DNA of 14,622 nt from Treponema sp. Lineage in GTDB: Bacteria; Spirochaetota; Spirochaetia; Treponematales; Breznakiellaceae. Where the stretch lies: NCBI GenBank assembly GCA_031258265.1, contig JAIRNB010000341.1, positions 1 to 14,622 on the forward strand, written 5' to 3'. The notes below the pieces were generated by a model. That model saw only the letters and a list, made by a program, of their open reading frames with translations. It did not search any database and had not been told where the DNA came from. This document shows, in pieces, positions 1 to 5,306 of the stretch. The first letter of the stretch is position 1, and every line of letters begins with the position of its first letter. The position numbers and the translations under genes are program-made.

Positions 1-2
1 GG

Positions 3-635
3 AGCGGTATTCCGGAACGGGAAGCGGTATTACAGATGCGCTATGCTCCCTTTACGATACAGCGGCCACATATCCTCAATCCGGTAAAAACGCTGCCTGA
101 GTCCGTAGATGTGAATGTAATCTATGTGAAAGAAGAACATCCACCCAAGGGGAAAGAGCCGAGAGAATGGTTTCTGATGACTCGCTAGGGGGTAAATAGC
201 GCCGAAGAAGCGTATGAGTATGTAGGGTATTATATGCAACGGTGGAAGATAGAACGGTTTCATTATGTGCTTAAGAGCGGATGTGCCATTGAGAAGTTAC
301 AGGAGCGGAGCATAGACAAAACCACGGCACTTATCCTGATGTACTCGATTGTTGCGGTAATGATCATGAACATGACGTATGCGGGACGGTTGACACCTGA
401 TGCGCCCTGTTCCTTGCTATTGGGGGAAGAAGAGTGGAAATTGTTGTATTGCGTGGCGAATAAGACCAGGAAAGAACCGAAGAAGCCATACACGATGAAG
501 GAGGCGATAGATTATCTGGGATGGCTGGGAGGGCCGAAACGTGCTCCAAGTGATGGGCCTCCTGGGGTGAAGACGATATGGATAGGGTTGATGAAATTAC
601 ATATTCTGCTAGCTTACCGGCGGTATCTCGTATGA
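3..635 (+). pseudogene. IS4-family transposase, C-terminal part, amber-interrupted
   Basis: Frame 3 is open from the window edge to the TGA at 633-635 except for one in-frame TAG at 186-188. Around that stop the reading (EWFLMTR, stop, GVNSAEEAYEYVGYY) runs on as one protein, so a single base change probably broke the gene. Downstream lies the IS4 signature Y-2-R-3-E-6-K (YMQRWKIERFHYVLK): Tyr codon 231-233, Arg 240-242, Glu 252-254, Lys 273-275. The Glu is the third acidic catalytic residue of these DDE enzymes. The remainder (KSGCAIEKLQERS, then a hydrophobic helix and a basic tail) matches the C-terminal part of Tn5/IS4-like transposases. An ATG at 234 could start a 133-residue fragment, but it sits inside the YREK motif and would not give an active enzyme. 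The N-terminal catalytic half lies outside the window. Confidence 0.85.
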
Positions 636-638
636 TTC

Positions 639-661
639 CGTGGGTCAAGTTTAGCCCCACG
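639..661. repeat. Short inverted repeat after the transposase
   Basis: CGTGGG at 639-644 and CCCACG at 656-661 form a 6-bp perfect inverted repeat with an 11-nt loop, four bases after the transposase stop and about 30 bp beyond the end of the VOC gene read on the other strand. It may be part of the right end of the insertion sequence or a weak terminator. No T-run follows on either strand, and the left end of the element is not in the window, so neither role can be decided. Confidence 0.4.
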
Positions 662-689
662 CGGGGAGGAGGGCAAAGGGAAGCTGAAC

Positions 690-1148
690 TTAGGCTTTCG
701 GCTTAATATTCAGATTTACCCCCAGCTTATCCTCGCTGTCCACGATGGTCCAACTGGAACCGGGATAGTAGCCGATGGTCCGCATCTTGTAGCCATTCTC
801 CTCAAGTTCGCCGATAATAGCGTCCCGCTTCTCCCCCACCTCAAAGCCCAGGTGGTGAACCCCCTCACCATGCTTGTCCAGAAATTCCTGGAAGGTACTT
901 TCCCCGCCCAGGGGCTGGTGAAGCTCTATCACAAAGCCCCGGTCTTTGGCGTTGATCACCGCCAATTTAAGCCCGTAGTTACCGGGCCGTCCCCGGTAGC
1001 TGGTGCCGTCCCGGGGACCGGGCTCCTGGACCCGGATAGCCGGCATGGGGACATCAAATAACTCACACCATTCTTTCGCGGCCTTTTCGATGTCCCGCAC
1101 GATAATGGCAACCTGGATAAAACCGTTAAAATCAATAGGCGTCTTCAT
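690..1148 (-). CDS. VOC (glyoxalase/bleomycin resistance) superfamily protein
   Basis: A 152-residue protein with the two-module beta-alpha-beta-beta-beta pattern of the vicinal oxygen chelate fold: module 1 from FIQVAIIVRDIEKAA (residues 10-24) to GFVIELHQPLGG (71-82), module 2 from GVHHLGFEVGEK (96-107) to LGVNLNIKP. The size and the GVHHLGFEV strand recall methylmalonyl-CoA epimerase and glyoxalase I-like members. Of the four usual metal-ligand positions, E75 and H99 are present, but position 12 is Gln where His is common and position 147 is Asn where Glu is common, so it may not be a standard epimerase. The start is supported by AAGGAG seven bases upstream. It lies 74 bp downstream of the dehydrogenase on the same strand, so the two are probably co-transcribed and may handle related metabolites. 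The substrate is unknown. Confidence 0.85.
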   Translation of the reverse strand: MKTPIDFNGFIQVAIIVRDIEKAAKEWCELFDVPMPAIRVQEPGPRDGTSYRGRPGNYGLKLAVINAKDRGFVIELHQPLGGESTFQEFLDKHGEGVHHLGFEVGEKRDAIIGELEENGYKMRTIGYYPGSSWTIVDSEDKLGVNLNIKPKA

Positions 1149-1222
1149 CTCATACTCCTTGTAGTAAAACTAGGAGTTTCCCCGCCGCCGGGACTCCCCA
1201 AAATTTCAAAGCCCAAAAGTCC

Positions 1223-2266
1223 TTACCCGGCGATTTTTATTACCGATTTGACGATCTCCGCCTTGTTATGAACGCTCTGGTCCATGGCGTTTTGAATATC
1301 GTCAAAGTCAAACACATTGGTGACAATATCCTTGATATTCACTGAACCCCGGGCCACCGCGTCTATGGCCAGGGGGTAAATATGGCGGTACCGGAAGATC
1401 GTCTTCATGGTAAGTTCCTTATCCAGGGCCTTGCCGATGGGCAGGGTCATTGTACCGCTGGGGCTGTAGCCCACAAAGACCAGGGTTCCCCCTTTCTTTA
1501 ATACGCCGATCCCCTGGGCCGCGGCGGCATCGCTGCCGGTGGTTTCGATAACCAAGTCCAGGGCCCCTTCTTTTTCGGCGATCACCTTGAGGGGGTCCCG
1601 GTCTTTGGCGTTGATCGCGTCAAAGGCCCCCAGGGCCTTAGCCTTTTCCAGCCGTTTGTCCACCACATCGGTCATGTAGACCCGGGAAACCCCCTGGGCT
1701 TTTAAGGCCAGCATGGATACAAGACCGATACAGCCCGCCCCGGTAACTAGGGCACTTTGCCCAATCCTGGCTCCCCCGGTGATGGCCGCGTGGAAACCCA
1801 CCGCCAAAGGTTCGATCAGGGCCCCTTCCATGGTACTTACCTTGTCCGGCAGCTTGAAGCACAGGGCCGCTTCGTGGGCCGCGTATTCCTGGAACACCCC
1901 GTCCACCGGGGGGGTGGCAAAGAAGATCACATCGGGACAGAGGTTGTAGCGGCCCGTGCGGCAGAACTCGCAGTGGCCGCAGGTCTTCCCCGGCTCCAGG
2001 GCAACCCGGTCCCCCGCTTTAAGACCCCGGACATCGCTACCCACTTCCACCACCGTACCGCCCGGTTCGTGGCCCAGCACAAAGGGGGGTTTGACGATAA
2101 AGTCCCCGATCCGGCCCGCCTCGTAGTAGTGCAGGTCTGAACCGCAGATTCCCACATATTCAAGTTTTACCAGCGCCTCATTGGGCGCGGGCTTTGGTAT
2201 ATCCCGCTCGACGATTTCCATTTTGCCAATGCCGGTCATCAGCGCGACCTTCATCTTTCCCCGCAT
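1223..2266 (-). CDS. Zinc-dependent medium-chain alcohol/polyol dehydrogenase (sorbitol/xylitol dehydrogenase-like)
   Basis: A 347-residue cytoplasmic NAD(P)-dependent dehydrogenase of the sorbitol/L-iditol/xylitol dehydrogenase type, which interconverts a polyol and a ketose. Catalytic zinc residues are C41 (VGICGSDLHYYEAG), H66-E67 (LGHEPGG) and E152 (ALIEPLAVG). The structural zinc lobe is complete: C96, C99, C102, C110. The Rossmann motif GAGCIG (176-181) is followed by an acidic residue, D200 (MTDVVDKR), at the strand-2 end, which favours NAD over NADP. An upstream extension to 2320 is possible, but the ATG at 2264-2266 is preceded by GGAGGAGG at six bases, and starting there gives the usual family length. 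It is the first gene of a two-gene unit with the VOC protein. Its promoter and an operator-like dyad lie at 2313-2376. The exact substrate cannot be read from the sequence. Confidence 0.92.
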   Translation of the reverse strand: MRGKMKVALMTGIGKMEIVERDIPKPAPNEALVKLEYVGICGSDLHYYEAGRIGDFIVKPPFVLGHEPGGTVVEVGSDVRGLKAGDRVALEPGKTCGHCEFCRTGRYNLCPDVIFFATPPVDGVFQEYAAHEAALCFKLPDKVSTMEGALIEPLAVGFHAAITGGARIGQSALVTGAGCIGLVSMLALKAQGVSRVYMTDVVDKRLEKAKALGAFDAINAKDRDPLKVIAEKEGALDLVIETTGSDAAAAQGIGVLKKGGTLVFVGYSPSGTMTLPIGKALDKELTMKTIFRYRHIYPLAIDAVARGSVNIKDIVTNVFDFDDIQNAMDQSVHNKAEIVKSVIKIAG

Positions 2267-2312
2267 GATCTTCCTCCTCCGCTTTGGATTTGCCAAATTT
2301 CCGTTATTAAAA

Positions 2313-2339
2313 TTGCTCAAAACTTTAATTTTTGAACAA
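2313..2339. promoter_or_regulatory. Operator-like dyad in the dehydrogenase leader
   Basis: TTGCTCAAAA (2313-2322) and TTTTGAACAA (2330-2339) form an inverted repeat with 9 of 10 positions matched and a 7-nt AT-rich spacer. Half-sites are centred 17 bp apart, between one and two helical turns. On the minus strand it begins just after the predicted transcription start, a classic place for a repressor. The regulator is not encoded in the window. Confidence 0.55.
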
Positions 2340-2347
2340 CGACCGCC

Positions 2348-2376
2348 ATTATACTACCCCTGGGGTGGAGCTCCAA
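2348..2376 (-). promoter_or_regulatory. Sigma-70-type promoter of the dehydrogenase/VOC operon
   Basis: On the minus strand, TTGGAG (complement of 2371-2376), a 17-bp spacer and a perfect TATAAT (complement of 2348-2353). The predicted start is near 2341, giving a leader of about 75 nt that carries the dyad at 2313-2339. Confidence 0.65.
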
Positions 2377-2409
2377 TAGCCGGAACAAGCCTGAAACCGG
2401 CCGGTGCCG

Positions 2410-2543
2410 CGCTTGGGGGGTAAACGGAAGACCAAGCGAAGCGCAGGGCTGGAGTGGAGGGGGGGCCAGGATAACGGCGCGCCCCGCGGCTACGGGGCTA
2501 GGGACCCGGAGGGTCCCGGTTGATCGGGGAAGCGGGCCCCCCC
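2410..2543. repeat. Hairpin cluster with an 85-bp nested palindrome
   Basis: This fills the gap between the divergent dehydrogenase and HD genes. CGCTTGG (2410-2416) pairs with CCAAGCG (2432-2438). GGGGGGGCC (2459-2467) and GGCCCCCCC (2535-2543) form a perfect 9-bp outer stem that encloses two perfect hairpins: GCCCCG/CGGGGC (2481-2498) and GGGACCC/GGGTCCC (2501-2517, loop GGA). Folded, this is a three-way junction. There is no coding potential and no T-run. It may be an extragenic palindromic element. No clear promoter for the HD gene was found between 2544 and 2605. Confidence 0.6.
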
Positions 2544-2605
2544 TTATAGCATTTAATACCGCTGTACGATATTTACAGGTTTAACCGGGCGGGATAGTAT
2601 CAGCC

Positions 2606-3892
2606 ATGAAAAAGGACCTGAGATCCGCCCTGGAGGAGGGCTTTAGCTACCCTATCCGGGATGTCCTGTGGGGGCATATCTACCTTACCCCCGCGCTGGC
2701 CGCCCTGACCCGCTGCGGTCCTTTTATGCGGCTTCACCGGATTTTCCAGTTGGGGCCGGTTTACAATGTGTATCCCGGGGCTACCCATACCAGGGCTGCC
2801 CATTCTATCGGGGTTTACTACCTGGGCCGCCGGCTGCTGCAAAACCTGGTGGAGCGGGGGGCCGGGGAATGGCTTAGCCCGGAGGGGGCGCGGTCTTTTC
2901 TTTGCGCCTGCCTGCTTCACGATTTGGGGCATTTCCCCTACACCCATTCCCTGAAGGAACTGCCGCTGGAATCCCACGAGGCTTTGACGGGGAAGCTTAT
3001 CCTGGCTGAACCTCTTAGGTCCCTGGTGGGGGCGGCGGGGGCGGACCCGGTTTTGACTGCGGAGATTGTGGACCCCGGCCTGGGAGATGAGGGGGCGGAA
3101 CTGCTTTTTTACCGGAAGCTTCTCTCCGGCGTCCTGGACCCGGACAAGCTGGACTACCTGAACCGGGACGCCCGGTACTGCGGGGTTCCCTACGGCGCCC
3201 AGGATGTGGATTTTATTCTCTCCCGCCTTTACCCCCACCCTGAACGGGGGGTGGATATTGACAGCCGGGGAATTCCCAGTGTGGAATCCGTCCTTTTTTC
3301 CAAGTATCTGATGTACCGGACGGTGTACTGGCACCATGTCGTCCGCTGCGCCACGGCGATGATCAAGAAGGTCGTCGTGGGGGCTCTGGAAAGCGGGCGG
3401 GTGATGCCGGAGGAACTCTACAATCTGGATGATCAGGGCTTTTTTAACCTGATGGAACGCCGGGGAGGGGCTTTGTTTTCCCTGGCGGCCCAGGTAAGAG
3501 AGGGGGGCCTTTACTCTCTGGCGGCGGAGGCCCCCTTTGATCCCCGGCGGTATGGGGCGTTGCGGGACATTGGAAGCCGTTCCCGGCGGGAGAATATCCT
3601 GGCGGCGGAGCTTTCCGCCGGGCTGGGCAGGGAAATCTCCGGGGAGGAACTGATTATCGATGTGCCGGAACCCTTTTCCCTGGAAACCGGCCTTTATGTG
3701 CGGAACGAGGCCCGTTATTTTGCGCAGAGTTCCAGCGCCTTTAGCCCGGAAACAGCCCAATCCTTTACCAAATCCCTTTACAGCGTCAGAATTTTTATAC
3801 ATCCCCGGCATGAGGAAGCCCTTAATGAAAGGGCCCTTGCCGGCGGAGATCTTGAAGATCTGTTGCAATTAGGCGGAAAATGGTTAGAGTAA
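2606..3892 (+). CDS. HD-domain phosphohydrolase (dNTPase/SAMHD1-like)
   Basis: A 428-residue soluble protein of the HD superfamily branch that includes dGTPases, YwfO and SAMHD1. Metal ligands in order: H66 in the ATHTRAAHSIGV motif, H105-D106 in LLHDLGHFPYTH, and D178 in SGVLDPDKLDYLNRD. These four and the diagnostic DYLxRD sequence are intact, so a metal-dependent phosphohydrolase is expected. Known relatives cleave dNTPs to deoxynucleosides and triphosphate, but the substrate here is unproven. The C-terminal 200 residues are less conserved. The start at 2606 has only a weak upstream purine tract (GGGCGGGA), but no better start lies nearby and the N-terminus aligns with the family (RDVLWGHIYL, then RLHRIFQLG). 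The ComFB gene follows after 22 bp, so the two are very likely one operon. Confidence 0.88.
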   Translation: MKKDLRSALEEGFSYPIRDVLWGHIYLTPALAALTRCGPFMRLHRIFQLGPVYNVYPGATHTRAAHSIGVYYLGRRLLQNLVERGAGEWLSPEGARSFLCACLLHDLGHFPYTHSLKELPLESHEALTGKLILAEPLRSLVGAAGADPVLTAEIVDPGLGDEGAELLFYRKLLSGVLDPDKLDYLNRDARYCGVPYGAQDVDFILSRLYPHPERGVDIDSRGIPSVESVLFSKYLMYRTVYWHHVVRCATAMIKKVVVGALESGRVMPEELYNLDDQGFFNLMERRGGALFSLAAQVREGGLYSLAAEAPFDPRRYGALRDIGSRSRRENILAAELSAGLGREISGEELIIDVPEPFSLETGLYVRNEARYFAQSSSAFSPETAQSFTKSLYSVRIFIHPRHEEALNERALAGGDLEDLLQLGGKWLE

Positions 3893-3914
3893 TAAGGGTG
3901 GAGGCGCTCTGATT

Positions 3915-4637
3915 ATGGAATTACACAATACGGCGGAAGATTTGGTTTTTGCCCGGGTCGATGAGATTTTTAACAACATCGAAAAGGGCGATAACCCCGA
4001 CAGGCTCTGTACCTGCGATCAGTGCCGCGTGGATACCGCCTGCTATGTGCTAAATCGTACAAATCCCCACTACATTGTCTCCAGCCGGGGGGCGGCCAGG
4101 GTGGAACAGGCGCCGATCAGGAAACAGCAGGAGGATGCCGATATTACGACCCTGGTCTATGAGGGAATCCGCCGGGTGAATCATAACCAGCGGCCCAGCG
4201 CGGTCCACGGGGTAAAACAGGTTAAAGAGAGTGTCATAGAGACCCCGGTATTCAATATTCCCACTATTGTGGGGCGAATCTTCAACGGCGTGAATTTTGC
4301 CCCCGTGTCGGGGGTGCTGGTCCAGCTTTTCAGCAACGGCGGCCTGGTGGCCATGAAGGACAACAACTGGCAAAACCCCTGCCCCCTGGTCTCCAATACC
4401 GACGGGGCCTTTACCTTCTGGCCTAACCCCATTCCCGCCGAGACGGGCAACATCCACCGGGTGTTTGAATTCAGCATCCGTATTGAATCTGAAAATTACG
4501 AGACCCTTAACCATTTTTTCAAGATCCCCGTGATAAGCGATACCCAGGCGGTAAGTTCCTTTTCCCTGGTGCGCACGGTTAAACTGCCGGATCTCTACCT
4601 GTTTCCCCCCGGCAGCGAAGATGACGATCTGATCTAA
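3915..4637 (+). CDS. ComFB-domain protein with C-terminal beta-sandwich domain
   Basis: A 240-residue protein. Residues 1-60 match the ComFB (late competence development) family: a helical TAEDLVFARVDEIF start, the Cys cluster C32-x-C34-xx-C37 with C43, and the following helix and NPHYIVSSRG strand (family form: C-x-C-x2-C-x-D-x-A-x2-LN, then P-x-Y-V). After a charged linker (about 60-115), residues 118-240 (VGRIFNGVNFAPVSGVLVQLF, then SNTDGAFTF) look like a carboxypeptidase-regulatory or transthyretin-like beta-sandwich. Stand-alone ComFB proteins are about 90-180 residues, so this is a fusion. In cyanobacteria ComFB proteins have been reported to bind cyclic dinucleotides; extending that here is inference. 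GGAGG at 3900-3904 is ten bases before the ATG. It sits directly behind the HD phosphohydrolase. There is no signal peptide. Confidence 0.8.
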   Translation: MELHNTAEDLVFARVDEIFNNIEKGDNPDRLCTCDQCRVDTACYVLNRTNPHYIVSSRGAARVEQAPIRKQQEDADITTLVYEGIRRVNHNQRPSAVHGVKQVKESVIETPVFNIPTIVGRIFNGVNFAPVSGVLVQLFSNGGLVAMKDNNWQNPCPLVSNTDGAFTFWPNPIPAETGNIHRVFEFSIRIESENYETLNHFFKIPVISDTQAVSSFSLVRTVKLPDLYLFPPGSEDDDLI

Positions 4638-4676
4638 CGGTTTGTTTCCTTCTTTTTCTAAAACCATCGGGGCGCA

Positions 4677-4701
4677 TTTTTGCGTGCCCCGCACGCAAAA
4701 A
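4677..4701. repeat. TTTTTGCG-type hairpin after the ComFB operon
   Basis: TTTTTGCGTGC and GCACGCAAAAA form an 11-bp perfect stem with a CCC loop, 40 bp after the ComFB stop. The T-run is 5' and the A-run 3' on both strands, opposite to a rho-independent terminator, so it is better read as a repeat. Flanking bases 4671-4684 and 4694-4708 recur as reverse complements at 6625-6638 and 6606-6620, and a related stem lies at 14080-14104. Confidence 0.7.
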
Positions 4702-4770
4702 CCGGGCTATCGCTGCAATTCCTCAGCCCCCTGGCGGGGGCTTCCGGTATTTCCGCTCTATCCCTTGCGC
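4702..4770 (+). repeat. Intergenic repeat module A, copy 1
   Basis: The 60-bp core 4702-4761 is nearly identical to 13710-13770 (ends CCGGGCTATCGCTGC and TTTCCGCTCTAT). The variable centre is a hairpin: AGCCCCC/GGGGGCT here, against AGCCCGCC/GGCGGGCT in copy 2, so the stem is kept while its bases change. A second possible partner, GGGCT at 4704-4708, could compete for AGCCC. The module ends in ATCCCTTGCGC (4760-4770), also found at 13895-13905 and inverted at 6517-6527. Confidence 0.75.
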
Positions 4771-4778
4771 GATAAGAG

Positions 4779-4824
4779 CAGCCGAAGGCTGTATATTAGA
4801 TAATGCGGAACCGCATAGCGCCGG
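4779..4824 (+). repeat. Intergenic repeat module B, copy 1
   Basis: Hairpin CAGCC-GAA-GGCTG (4779-4791), a spacer TGTATATTAGATA, then a second hairpin TGCGG-AA-CCGCA and the constant end TAGCGCC. Bases 4781-4824 are repeated without a mismatch at 4926-4969 (44 bp). Diverged copies lie at 13914-13958, 14144-14187, 14239-14282 and 14395-14434. Confidence 0.75.
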
Positions 4825-4831
4825 TAAATTT

Positions 4832-4911
4832 CCCAGATATTGAGCAAATGCGGCCAAGCTTTAGCTTGGCCAGGGCGCGCGCGGCACAACGTGCGAAGTG
4901 CGTTGTGCTGG
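4832..4911 (+). repeat. Intergenic repeat module C, copy 1
   Basis: Leader CCCAGATAT-TGAGCAAATGC, hairpin GGCCAAGC-TTTA-GCTTGGCC (4852-4871), GC-rich linker GGGCGCGCGC, then hairpin GCACAACGTGC-GAA-GTGCGTTGTGC (4884-4908, two G-T wobbles) ending in TGG. Related copies are at 13966-14045 and 14306-14378, with compensating stem changes. Confidence 0.75.
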
Positions 4912-4925
4912 AATGAAAGCTAAGG

Positions 4926-4969
4926 GCCGAAGGCTGTATATTAGATAATGCGGAACCGCATAGCGCCGG
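4926..4969 (+). repeat. Intergenic repeat module B, copy 2
   Basis: A 44-bp exact direct repeat of 4781-4824, 145 bp downstream, so B-C-B forms one tandem arrangement. It begins with GCC-GAA-GGC and contains the perfect ATGCGG/CCGCAT hairpin. The B-to-B distance is larger and irregular elsewhere in the window. Confidence 0.75.
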
Positions 4970-5006
4970 AGGATAAACGCCAATGCCCTGGGCAAAGCGC
5001 CTTGCT

Positions 5007-5036
5007 TTGTTGCATTTTGGCGCAGAATCGTATAAA
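5007..5036 (+). promoter_or_regulatory. Candidate promoter of tRNA-Pro
   Basis: TATAAA at 5031-5036 is preceded by TTGTTG (5007-5012, 18-bp spacer) or the overlapping TTGCAT (5010-5015, 15-bp spacer). The predicted start near 5043 leaves about 45 nt of 5' leader before the tRNA. It lies directly after the repeat modules. Confidence 0.45.
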
Positions 5037-5089
5037 AATTCACCAAGTAATTGTTGCCGGGCCAGGGGCCGCGGCAGTCCCGGTAAACA

Positions 5090-5162
5090 CGGAGGGTTGG
5101 CTAGTGGTTAAGCCGCCAGTTTTGGGAACTGGCTGTCGGGGGTTCGAATCCCCCCTCTCCGA
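5090..5162 (+). tRNA. tRNA-Pro (anticodon TGG)
   Basis: A complete 73-nt cloverleaf. Acceptor CGGAGGG (5090-5096) pairs with CTCTCCG (5155-5161) with one G-T pair. The D stem is GGCT/AGCC with GG in the loop. The anticodon stem CCAGT/ACTGG (5116-5120, 5128-5132) holds loop TTTGGGA, giving anticodon TGG at 5123-5125. The T arm is GGGGG-TTCGAAT-CCCCC. The discriminator is A5162. CCA is not encoded, so the 3' end must be added by nucleotidyltransferase. Confidence 0.97.
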
Positions 5163-5271
5163 AAAGAGTAGAATTTAGCGGAAAAACATAACACCGGCGA
5201 TGGCAACCATACCCTGCGGCGGGTGGGGGATTCGAAGCAGAGCGGTCCTGGGAAAATGCCAAGGCATAAAC
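5163..5271. other. Intergenic stretch without a recognised feature
   Basis: About 110 bp between tRNA-Pro and the terminator of the oxidoreductase gene. It contains a 12-nt match on the minus strand (complement of 5225-5236) to the T loop and 3' T stem of the neighbouring tRNA, but no pairing 5' half. Nothing else was seen. Confidence 0.4.
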
Positions 5272-5296
5272 AAAAAAGCGGCGCATGGACGCGCCG
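5272..5296 (-). terminator. Rho-independent terminator of the Gfo/Idh gene
   Basis: On the minus strand, CGGCGCG-TCCA-TGCGCCG (complement of 5279-5296, 7-bp stem with one G-T pair) is followed by C and six T residues. It begins 10 bp after the stop codon of the oxidoreductase gene. Confidence 0.8.
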
Positions 5297-5306
5297 GGGG
5301 CAGGAA

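Noticed and set aside
1173..1197. Hairpin GGAGT/ACTCC with inner CCCG/CGGG between the dehydrogenase and VOC genes
   Set aside because: Short, broken stem in GC-rich sequence with no T-run; not distinguishable from chance.
2267..2320. 18-residue N-terminal extension of the dehydrogenase
   Set aside because: The strong GGAGGAGG lies within it, directly before the ATG at 2266, and the extension overlaps the operator-like dyad.
2600..3868. Long minus-strand ORF opposite the HD gene
   Set aside because: It is a shadow of a GC-rich coding gene: Pro/Gly/Arg/Lys-rich with no family motifs, while the plus strand has clear HD motifs.
4677..4701. Rho-independent terminator for the ComFB operon
   Set aside because: The T-run precedes and the A-run follows the stem on both strands, the reverse of a terminator.
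5216..5238. Second tRNA or tRNA fragment on the minus strand after tRNA-Pro
   Set aside because: A TTCGAATCCCCC match exists, but there is no pairing 5' T-stem half and no cloverleaf; 12 nt is weak evidence.
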